64,000 nucleotides of DNA from Isoetes taiwanensis. Lineage: Eukaryota > Streptophyta > Lycopodiopsida > Isoetales > Isoetaceae. The translations under genes and the position numbers were made by a program. How positions within the stretch are numbered: the first letter of the stretch is position 1; each line of letters starts with the position of its first letter. The notes under the pieces were generated by a model, which saw nothing but the letters and a program-made list of their open reading frames with translations, was not told where the DNA came from and ran no database searches. Positions 12,106 to 20,891 of the stretch are shown piece after piece. The stretch lies in contig JAJEKV010000072.1 in NCBI GenBank assembly GCA_021234155.1, forward strand, positions 6,367,676 to 6,431,675. Reading direction: 5' to 3'.

Positions 12106-13170
12106 GGAGAAAGTAGCATAGGAGTTAGATAGCATGCATAAAAAATCCTTACTGCTCGCAAAGATATATTGGATGTTATAGTAAATCAGATAAAGCATTT
12201 TTTGTTCAGAACCAAAATTCTAGAATTTCTTTGAGAATGAGTAGAATTGAGTTAACTTATTAGTTTCCATAGTTGAATGTCAAATTTACTATATGTTTGA
12301 GGGTAAGATATAATAGTTGGGTAACTAAGTAACTGAGTTCAAAATTGCACTAGAGTATTGCACTAGAGTACAAAATTGGTAGTGGGGTACACCTTTTCGC
12401 ATATAAGTAAATAAGCACTATGAGAAGACCCGAACCATCATGACTGTCAAAACAAATCAATGGCTAAAATTCCTTGATATCAGCCCGATGTTTCATAACA
12501 CTAGCGGAGGTCCATTTATGGCATATTTTGATCACAATCATGAAAAATTAGATCAGGGTTGCCATAGAATAGAATAGAATAGAATAGAGTTTTTATCGTC
12601 CACGGAGACCAATTGGCCTATAGAGTAGAAGCCAATATCTTATAAAATGCTTCACGGAATTGATTGTCGTCAGGTCCATTGGATTCTTAGTAGGAAAACC
12701 TTCTAGAACATTAGGTCTCAAGTAAATCCATTCAATATTTTCACTGGAAGAAGAAAAACAATTTTTGATTATTTGAACGAAAAAGCTAATATCTTACAAG
12801 TTATACTATGATGTCGTTTGTTCCATTAGTCGTGATGCAAAAATGTCTTTGGAGGTCAAGTTTCAGATCATTTTGTAGAGGACTGGTAGTGAAAAAGCTA
12901 AAGAAAGTTTCTGGTATCTATAAGGGAAAAGCATATATCTCACAAACGGCTTCATAAAATATAATGTTGTCTATTCCATTAGATTGCGATGCAAAAATGA
13001 ATTAGAAGAGCAAATTTGAGACTGTTTTGTGAATAACTATGTGAATCATCCAAAAAATTCCTTCATCATGTGCTTGTCTAAATAAGCACCGAATACTATT
13101 CGTCATTTTTCAGCACCTTTAAGCAATGTCTGGAGGTGATTTCTGCTACCCACCAGTAGCAATTTTATAC
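12106..13170. other. Non-coding stretch
   Basis: No gene was recognised. An AGAAT microsatellite lies at 12565-12588; similar AGAAT/ATTCT runs occur near 49152 and 56115. Confidence 0.5.
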
Positions 13171-13546
13171 CCAACTAGATAGATCAGCGAAACACTTGGA
13201 CATAATGCAATTCCGTGTCCCTAAGCATGGTATTGTAGAGCACTTTGAATAGCAATTCATTTCTTCATGTGGTCAAGAAGTAAAAGAATGGCCCGTACAT
13301 AAAAAGATTCTTAAAAAGGGATAAATAATAGGATCATTCATGCAACTTATTAAGGCAAATGAGCTGGCAATTGACAGAGATATTACATTATATCCTTATG
13401 GGTGGTATGCAAAACGTATTACTCTTAAGTTTGAGAATGTATAAAGTCCGTATTTTAGTAACCATTAGACTACTTGCAGCAGCTAAATGGAAATAACAAT
13501 AATAATAATAATATGCGGTTCAGTAATCGCTATGGGATAGCTCTAT

Positions 13547-14233
13547 TTAGCTAGTAAAAATGCAGGTTTCCCCAACCATGAAGAAGGGCCTCATCATGTC
13601 ATTATCTTCATGCTCCAAGATGTGGCAATGCCAAACATAACCTGGACCAACAGTTGGGTCAAAAGGGTATTGGGAGCCATTCTAGGTAATAAAACTGATG
13701 AAAACTCTGGTAACATTTCGAGGCATTGCCCTCACTGTATCTTTCCAGCCAATCTCATCTACTCCGGGCGCAACCGGCGGCCCTGTGAAGCAGCTGCTTG
13801 GCTCGCCATAAGGAGCTTGGATTAAACAGGAGTTATTCTGGTAGGTTGTCACATTGAATGGCTGAAAATTGAGCACCTGGAATTGCACCAAATGAATATG
13901 CATAGGATGAGCGTCTGCTGTCAGATTGATCATGCTCCATATTTCTGTAGTATTTTTTGAGTGGAAAATGTATCAGCATGATCATGGAAACCTTTATTGT
14001 CAATTGAAAGTCCTAATGATTGTCCCTGAGCTGTGCTGTTTTCATTTAATGTAAAATAACGTGTTAGAATGGGCTGGCCTGAGATATTTCCACATGATGG
14101 AATGGATTTGAGATCAATATCTCTCCTAGATATATTAGATGCAACAACATGGAATTTCATCACCATTTCTGTTCCTCCAGATGGAACGTCACCGCTAGGA
14201 AATGGAGCAGGGGCAAAATTCATCAACAAGATG
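13547..14233 (-). pseudogene. Truncated multicopper oxidase pseudogene (fragment A)
   Basis: This minus-strand copy corresponds to the C-terminal half of the intact oxidase at 51867-53677. It retains the copper motif HPMHIHL, but similarity ends abruptly near 14233, so the N-terminal half, with two of the four copper motifs, is missing. It is disabled further: a CAG to TAG change gives an in-frame stop at 13684-13682, ahead of the final HCHxxxH motif, and a 2-base insertion near 13953 shifts the frame. The 3' flank is also shared with the intact gene. It is a decayed duplicate, not an independent gene. Confidence 0.93.
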
Positions 14234-15771
14234 TCGGTGTATCAACAATATGTCGGTTCATCAACAATATGCATCAGCTCAAAACCAGGAATACCTTAAA
14301 AAAGGAGGAATTACTATATTCTCAACAATGTCCAACAACTTGTTCCAGCCTTGTGTCCTAACGTCATTTAAGGATCCACCATGTAAAAAACACTTTCTTC
14401 ATGGTTTGTTGTCTAAAAATGGTGGTCATAGTGTAAGTGTGTCCTAACATTGTAATTGTTCCCAGACAATAAAAAAAATGGCACTTAAATTGTGCCATGG
14501 ATAGATGAATGTCATTGGCATTGTAATAGAAATTCTAGCCCACATATGCTTCGAAAAATGTACAATTATGGGCGACAACATTGTTGGGGAAGGCCACAAT
14601 AACATGGAATATGATTTAGACCTTGAGAGGCACCATAAAACCACGTTATTCCATGTTCTTATCTATCGCTTTCTTAACAATGTTGTCATGATCTGCAACA
14701 TAGTTCTCATGACAAATAAGAACTACTACTAAAGTCAGAAAAATGATTCCTGAGTGTTTTGATATGTACCAACTCATATTATCACTGTGACTTGATTTTC
14801 CAAAAGCTTTAGAATAAATGGGATGTCCAAGAAAAAAAGAACATAAACAGATTTGCATAAATGTGATGGATATGAACCATGAAGTCACCTCTAGTTCTAT
14901 TCAAATGAAGTAAAAAAGCTACTTAGTTGCCTGACATCAATAGTTATAGCATCTTGCATAGTTGTATCATGTATAGAAGCAGCAGAAAAGAGCAAATAGA
15001 AATTAGTATTGAAAGCTTATCGAGACATGCTTTTAGGAATCAATTTGAGACTAAGTAACCACAATGAAATGAGGACTTACAAACATAAAAGGAAAACCCA
15101 TTACCTGCAGAATGGCTAAGCAACAGTTTCTGGATCACAAATGCACCATTTAAAGCAAAGATCACAGTTTCTGAGAGAGACTCACCTCATTACTAATCTT
15201 GAATTCTAACAAAATAATGTCAATTGGATGTCAACATTGCAACAGATCAAAGGCAGCTATAACGTTGACAATTGTGGCCAAAGACCTTTAAGCTATATAC
15301 CACTTCAATAAAATGCCAGAAGCTGCCAGTATGTCTTTCTAAGTTGAATATATGAATATCTGGTGCTATTGAATACAAATGTAATTTGATATTCTTACCT
15401 CATCGCACATTTGGTTATCATGGTATCTGCTGAAAGAATATGTAGGAAAATATGTAGATCACATGCCTTGGATCTTTTTCTCTTAAAGGAACTCATGAAA
15501 ATTTGAGCTTTGAATACTCTCCACCATTCTAGATTTCATAAAATAACCTGCAAAGCCATCTTCAGTGATGGAACACCACCAGCCAGCCTGTTAAGGAAAA
15601 GAGAATTTGTATAGAAAACAATACAAAAAACATATAATACATGACTTATTGAGGTGCATAAGGAATATAAAGTAAGATTGAGAAGGATCCTAAAGTGAGC
15701 AAAATTAAACACATTGCAAAAAATGAAAACCCAAGAAATAAAACTTTGGCACATACTGCACAATGATGTAA
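14234..15771. other. Non-coding stretch
   Basis: AT-rich sequence between the oxidase pseudogene and the transposon; no gene or repeat was identified. A short repeated phrase (TCAACAATATG, 14239-14272) lies at the break of fragment A. Confidence 0.5.
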
Positions 15772-15775
15772 TTAA

Positions 15776-15821
15776 CAAGGTTGCATTTGAAACGGGAGTG
15801 TTGCACAACTCCCGTTTCAAA
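15776..15821. repeat. Left terminal inverted repeat with adjoining hairpin
   Basis: The TIR occupies 15776-15798. Its inner part also forms a local hairpin: TTTGAAACGGGAGT (15786-15799) is followed after eight bases by its exact reverse complement (15808-15821). The right end has no such second copy, so the left end carries an extra inverted TIR segment. Both ends then continue with AGATTCCC. Confidence 0.85.
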
Positions 15822-17092
15822 GATTCCCTCAAAAAAACATGGCATCCTCTCAGAAATGAACTTTTTGGCCGAGTCAAAGGATTTTACGAGGTTAATTTTT
15901 TTTTCTTGCTTTTTAACCTCTCAGCAAGTGTACATTTCATTTGATGAAATATCATGGCCAAAAACTGCAAAATTTACAGCTGACTATGCAATACATGAAA
16001 TGAAGACAACAAAAACATCTTAGTTTAAATGAATTAATAATAGTACATTAATTAGAAATTTTAAATACATCAGTTTTGAAGGCAAAATTATTTGAACACT
16101 AGAATAGTCTGTCAGCTGTTAGTGGAAAAGGGCCAAATTTACAGTTGATTGTGTAGTGTAGACAAGCAAGACTAAGAAAATAAGAAAATTGATGGGAATC
16201 AATAATATTAATAATGAATAAATATTTCAGTATCAGTTTTAGAAGATGCCAATCTGAAAAATATTTCTCACAAGGAGTCAAAGATCAACTTCGTAGTCCT
16301 CCTCATGGTGTGTGCTTGTAGTTGCAACGTCTTCCTTAACAGGCTTCTCTTGCTGAGGTGATTTAACTTTTTCCTTGGTAGTGTTGTCTTCTGTTTCCAC
16401 TACTAGAGCCACTTCCTTCAGCTCTGCAAAAGTGACCTCATCCTCTGTGGAGCTAGTAAATGGAGGCTGTATTTCGGACGATGTCATTTTGGCAAAATCA
16501 GATGAGGATTTGGCACCTAGCTCTTGATTCTCGTCTGGTAAGCTAGGTAGTGCAGCCAATCTCATCTTAATAAAATTCACGGCCTCCTTGTCTATATCCG
16601 TTTTTTTGCTACGGTTTCGCCTTTTTAAGTGCTTTGCGGGCAATGGTTGATTACGGGCCGAAAGCATCAAGTATTCAAGTCTCCTTGGCGTGAAAACATG
16701 TCAATAAGCATGGTTGATTTCTTTTCAGTCGGCTCCAGTAGGCATTAGAGGGGCTTCCCCATAAGATAGTGATTGACAATTCTACCTGCGCTTGTTGCTT
16801 GGGTCTTGTGATATATGGTTATGATGTATTTCAATACAAGCCATATGTGTTGGAAACTCTAACACATTAGAAAAATCCCAAAAGCATCAATGGACATGTT
16901 GAAGTGCTCCATTGTTCTGAAGTTATTAGAAAAATGCCGTCGAAGCTCAGTTTAAAAAGCTGATGGTGAGGCCACATGAAGATATTCCACTTTGCTTAAC
17001 AATCTAGGGCCTCCAGCATGGTAATTTATATTGGTTTTGTACCTTTGGGAGAGAAGTGTAGTTAGCAATCTAGCAATTGATAAATACGTTTA

Positions 17093-17134
17093 CTATTCCA
17101 GAATAGCAAAGGAAAGCAGAAGTATTCCAGAATA
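17093..17134. repeat. Two palindromic sites in intron 5
   Basis: CTATTCCAGAATAG (17093-17106) and TATTCCAGAATA (17123-17134) lie inside the 101-base intron 17143-17043. They are one-base variants of the element's TATTCCGGAATA core. Confidence 0.8.
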
Positions 17135-17143
17135 AGTTCTCAC

Positions 17144-17586
17144 CAGACCAAATTCTCGCCCCCGCTTGGAGGGGATCCAAAATGATTCTTGAAGCTTCGC
17201 TTCCACCATTCCGCCTTGCATGCTAGAATGGAACACCACCGACCTCCGCTTAGCGCCGTTGTAATTTGTTTTAGACCATCAATAAAAGCATTGAACTCGG
17301 AGTTCCTAAATGGTAGGTCGTCATAACGGATGTCCTTGATCTTAAACCCGTACGGTATATCAGCAATGATCAGGGTAAAATTCTGGGGCTTAATGCTTCC
17401 CACCAACTTAGTGCAGTCACCTTGAACAACAGAAAACAAATTGTCCTGATCGAACAATGTAAACTTTTCAAACTCGGACGGTTCAACCGACAACCGCCTT
17501 CTGTCAGCCAAGGTGCTTTCCTCACGAGCAAGCTTTAGAAGGTGCATGAAACCTTCAGGAAGGTCTTTGTTTTTCTTTTTGTTCTG
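17144..17586 (-). other. Exon 5: catalytic half of the DNA methyltransferase
   Basis: The exon is fully open (147 codons). It begins with a lysine-rich patch, then has GDCTKL and, about twenty residues later, DIPYGF. This matches the pattern of beta-class DNA methyltransferases: a GD turn, a strand ending in D-P-P-Y (here D-I-P-Y), then a helix and the strand GGRWCSILACKAEWW. The second motif residue being I instead of P is tolerated in the family pattern (D/N/S-x-x-Y/F/W). It ends at TCTG|GTGAGA; joining to 17042 restores a tryptophan (NLVW-YKTNIN). Confidence 0.8.
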
Positions 17587-17828
17587 CTTTTGCAAATGAA
17601 GTTAAGTTGTGTACAAATAGTTGAAACAAACGAAGGTCCAAATGGTGAAGTATTATACCCATCCTTCAAAATTAGGAGCGTATTGTACAATGCGCTCGTC
17701 TGAAGTTGCCATAGGGTACAGCTCCTTACACCTTTCCCAGATTTCCACATTTAACTGCTCCATCAAGCATGTTTGGCATGCAATGACGTTCTTTTGGCTA
17801 ACAAACAGAAAATATTAAGTACATTACT

Positions 17829-17840
17829 TATTCCGGAATA
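17829..17840. repeat. Palindromic site in intron 3
   Basis: A perfect TATTCCGGAATA within the 94-base intron 17891-17798. Confidence 0.85.
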
Positions 17841-18197
17841 CAAAACAGATAAGGAATCCGAAAGTATGAAGCACGAGACATGAAGGCTTACTTGTGCAGT
17901 TCCTTTGACATCTCTTCTAAGGTAAACTCCTTGTCCACTACTTTCTGGAGTAACCTTTCTAGGATGGTTGTGTCCGTGAATCCCTGCAGCTCCCTCCGTT
18001 TGCGGATGGTCATTTCTTTTTTTGGCACATCTGTGCCCTTTTTCTTCTCTGTTACTTTACCTTTGCTCTTTAATTCCCCTCTTTCAAAAGCTGTAAATAT
18101 TTCGTTTTGCAGGTCCCATATCTACAGCACAACAACATATTGTAAGTTACACTGGAGAAAATCTTTTAATAATGAGCTACTATAAACATGAAGCAAA

Positions 18198-18347
18198 GGC
18201 CAAAGTGTATTCCGGAATACACTTCGGCCAGACACCAAAGGCCAAAGTGTATTCCGGAATACACTTCGGCCAGACACTGAATGCCAAAGTGTATTCCGGA
18301 ATACACTTTTGGCCTGACATTAAAGTGCGAGGACTATTCCAGAATAC
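18198..18347. repeat. Array of three long palindromes (42-base period) plus one short site in intron 2
   Basis: Sites at 18198-18229, 18240-18271 and 18282-18314 each read GGCCAAAGTGTATTCC (first base T in the third) followed by its near reverse complement, at an exact 42-base period with a conserved AGACA(C) spacer. A fourth, CTATTCCAGAATAC, lies at 18334-18347. All are within the intron 18359-18122. Read through, they would encode a repeated peptide (CIPEYTLAF), but splicing would remove them. Confidence 0.92.
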
Positions 18348-18359
18348 AGAAGCGCTTAC

Positions 18360-19701
18360 TCTGCCATCCCTGAAAGCAAGTTGGAACCAATTATCGTGGC
18401 TGATGAGAGAGTGGCTCTTGCTGGCTTCATCGTACTTTAGACAGCACTCTATTGCGCACGCCTCCTTAAGCTTCAAAGATGGCCCTGGCTTCTTAAGATC
18501 TTCTCCATATTTTTCTTTGAATATCAAGTACTCTCTGTGCATGAATCTGATTGTATCGACAAAACTCATTTTGAGTTTGTACTCGTTATCTGCATTGTGT
18601 GTGTTGGCCACTATTTTTGCCTCTTCGTCAGTCGGGCCACAATACACCGCACAGAGGACGGAGAAGTATCTTGGATTTTGCTTTTCTTTAAAGAGTTGCC
18701 TGCGAGCTTTGAAGCTATGGTTTCCACCCAGCACATAATGTGTGTAGTGATCTGCACACTCTCTGTCATAATTTGCCAGGTCCATGCACTGGCTTCTGTC
18801 GACAAGCACAACTATTGGAGCAGCAAGTGCATTTGGGTTACTCCTTATCCTGTCTTTCAAGTTTCTGACGTGATCTGCATAAATTTTTCTCACCTGGAGT
18901 GGTCTCTCTCCTGTGACAGGAAAATAAATCACTCCTTGAACATATTTATTTTTATTTATTTCTTCCATCCGTTCTGCCGTCTTGTCTATCTTTTTTTCTT
19001 TAATTGCAACCCCTGGGGCCTTGCCCTTCCCCTTTGTTTTTTTTCCTATTTCCTGGGGTGCATCTTCAATAGCAAGTACCGCTGTCTTTCTTTTCTTGGG
19101 CTCCTTGGCAGCCACAGTTTGTCTTTGCTTCTTTGGTGGTGGTGGTGGGGTTGCTTCAAGTTCGGACTCAGCAGAATTTGCATCGTCCTCCTTACTCCCA
19201 GTTTGGCTGCTGCTTTCACCCCCACCTTCTTCTTCTGCTTCAGAAGCACTGTAGTCCAGTGCTTCACTTCTGCTGCTTGATACCGTCTTAAGGATTGTTG
19301 ACAATGCCAGCTTATTTATATAGTGGGCAATGTAACTGTAAAGCCGTGTAGGCTGCACGTTGGCTAGCTTAAAGTAGGCTACATCAAGAACAATGTAGCC
19401 TTGTGACGTCTTAAATGAAAGCCTTGGCTGTTGCTTGGCCTGCTCAGCAACTGACTCCACGTGCTGTATGGATCCCATGCACACACACTCAGACTCGTCG
19501 TGCCGTTTCTGCCCTGGGCTGTGACAGACATACAGGAAAGTGACATTGCTGTACTTTCCTGCGAAACCTCTCGTGACGTACCACTGGGTCTAAAAGTTCT
19601 CGTATATTTGTGGCTCAGTGGTCTCTTGTTCCGTTTCAGGCGCGGGTTTCGTGCTCTTGAGCTTGATGGTCCTTCTGGGTTTTGGAACACCATGTTCCTG
19701 C
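18360..19701 (-). other. Exon 2: ParB-like domain and charged linker
   Basis: This exon carries a conserved-looking N-terminal part (GKYSNVTFLYVCHSPGQ, then DVAYFKLANVQPTRLYSYI), a low-complexity acidic/lysine-rich linker, and the ParB-like fold candidate. The GGNHS motif occupies the position of the ParB GERR/GENR-type phosphate-binding motif. After it come KIVANTHNADNEYKLKMSF and a helical tail ending FRDGR at the donor AGA|GTAAGC. One nonsense codon (TAG, 19592-19590) lies in the N-terminal part; the remaining ~410 codons are open. The ParB call is by motif pattern, not by a profile search. Confidence 0.75.
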
Positions 19702-19756
19702 CTGCAACATCACAGTAACTAACTGTTTTAGTTAAAGCAAAGTGAACTAGAAAATG

Positions 19757-19881
19757 TATTCCGGAATAACATTGTCTAAATTCTACTGCTAAAGCGCTTA
19801 AAAATGCACTAAATTTAATGTTTTTGTAGCAAAACTTTTTTGAACTGAAGGCCAAAGTGTATTCCGGAATACACTTTGGCC
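19757..19881. repeat. Two palindromic sites in intron 1, one a perfect 32-mer
   Basis: TATTCCGGAATA at 19757-19768, and a perfect 32-base palindrome at 19850-19881 whose left half is GGCCAAAGTGTATTCC. Both are inside the intron 19936-19702. Confidence 0.93.
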
Positions 19882-20073
19882 TCTACCTAAACAACAATTC
19901 TAAAATATGCCCGTACATTGTACTTTTACCGCTCACCTCTCCATGCTGCGTGCTAAAGTATTGTAGAAGGTTTCGAAGGCGCTAGATTGGAGCGGCTGGA
20001 GCTTCGAAACTGGAATACACGACTAAGTGCCAAAAAATCTCTTTTTAAAGGTCTGCTTCAGACACATGTCCAT

Positions 20074-20223
20074 TTCTATGTATACCGGAATATGTTTGAT
20101 TCAAAATGTGTGCTAACATGTATTCCAGAATAGCAGACTTCTCCTTGGCTTGACACTTCGTATTCTCGAATAGCAAACTTGCACAAGTTGCTTCCGTATC
20201 TCTCCTAGTTGAAGTTATTGAAG
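20074..20223. promoter_or_regulatory. Divergent intergenic region with palindromic sites
   Basis: The 150 bases between the two opposing start codons (20073 on minus, 20224 on plus) must hold both promoters. They contain three variants of the palindromic core: TATACCGGAATA (20081-20092), TATTCCAGAATA (20121-20132) and TATTCTCGAATA (20161-20172), spaced about 40 bases apart, close to the 42-base period in intron 2. The arrangement would allow a site-binding protein to repress or mark both genes. No clear TATA box was singled out. Confidence 0.6.
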
Positions 20224-20589
20224 ATGGTTAATCGCATCCAGAACAGACTTCCACCACCTTTTGTTGCACCGAGTTCCTCTACTTCAGAGGAAATGCCCGA
20301 TGAGCATGTGTTTTTGCCTGGTGCCCACGCTTCCTCATCTCCTGCCTCTACAGCATCCTTGTTACTCCTTGATGATTCTCCAAGTCCATCACATAGTAGA
20401 TTGCCACCACCTTTCCAACCCTCCCCGAGCCCTTTCAAGAGTAGGTTGCCTCCTCCCTTCGTTCCATCTCCACATGTACACAGTAGGCTATCACCTCCTT
20501 TTGTACCATCACCAGAAGCTGCATATGCTGCAGCACAACAGATGTTTCTAAAAAGACTGCCCCCAGTATTTGTAGCTTCTCCTCTAACA
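20224..20589 (+). CDS. Proline-rich 5' segment of the transposase-like gene
   Basis: From the ATG at 20224 the frame encodes repeated units of the type (N/S/K)RLPPPFVPSP, five or six times (NRLPPPFVAP, SRLPPPFQPSP, SRLPPPFVPSP, SRLSPPFVPSP, KRLPPVFVASP). It ends at TGA 20590-20592, but the same frame stays protein-like beyond it (THPQECEILHHFSHHDLC, GSPPPPINVVTHGFAEF), with further stops at 20750 and 20872. It is probably the N-terminal region of the DUF7869-type protein, now split by nonsense mutations; an intron or frameshift must connect it to the main frame. The motif may be a docking or disordered segment. Confidence 0.55.
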
Positions 20590-20891
20590 TGAACAAGTAC
20601 AAGGTCTGCAACACACCCACAAGAATGTGAAATTCTCCATCACTTTTCTCACCATGACTTGTGCACAAATGAAGACGATGTTGTAGGGTCCCCACCTCCT
20701 CCCATAAATGTTGTGACACATGGGTTTGCAGAATTTCAAACAGCAATAAGATAAATGTTTGACAAGACACCTAGTCAACACAATCAAGCAACAACATCCT
20801 ACGGCCCATCACCTACATTTAACACTGTCCCTCCGAATTTTTCGGGTACTGTGTCACGTGGTTTATTTTCCTAGAGGAGGTCATTCCTAGA

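Larger units (their letters stand above)
16278..20073 (-). pseudogene. ParB-like domain fused to DNA methyltransferase, six-exon gene, disabled copy
   Basis: Exon model on minus, all with GT-AG borders and matching phases: 20073-19937, 19701-18360, 18121-17892, 17797-17659, 17586-17144, 17042-16278 (~1,018 codons). Exon 2 has an acidic then lysine-rich linker and a ParB/Srx-like domain (VRKIYADHVRNLKDRI, then HYVLGGNHSFKARR). Exon 5 starts the methyltransferase: FSVVQGDCTKL then the catalytic-type IADIPYGF (DPPY-like motif IV). Exon 6 continues with GGPRLLSKVEY and EPTEKKSTMLIDMFSRQGDL, the order of beta-class N6-adenine/N4-cytosine enzymes, then a basic and acidic tail. Expected role: binding specific DNA sites and methylating DNA. 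Broken by stops at 20025, 19592, 16954, 16861 and 16747 and a frameshift near 16672; the FxGxG motif expected after GDL is not visible. ParB-methyltransferase fusions are known from phages; introns argue against bacterial contamination here. Confidence 0.85.

Noticed and set aside
13610-14447. Plus-strand open frames over the oxidase pseudogene
   Set aside because: They are antisense shadows of the oxidase-derived sequence; the same frames appear at 51930-52675.
18198-18314. CRISPR-like array (regular repeats, 42-base period)
   Set aside because: Only three palindromic units with a conserved 10-base spacer, in an intron of a spliced gene; no cas-like genes.
18180-18347. Repeated peptide CIPEYTLAF at the end of the ParB-like open frame
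   Set aside because: It comes from reading through intron 2; the donor AGA|GTAAGC at 18360 and the exon 3 join give a better protein, so the palindromes are DNA sites, not peptide repeats.
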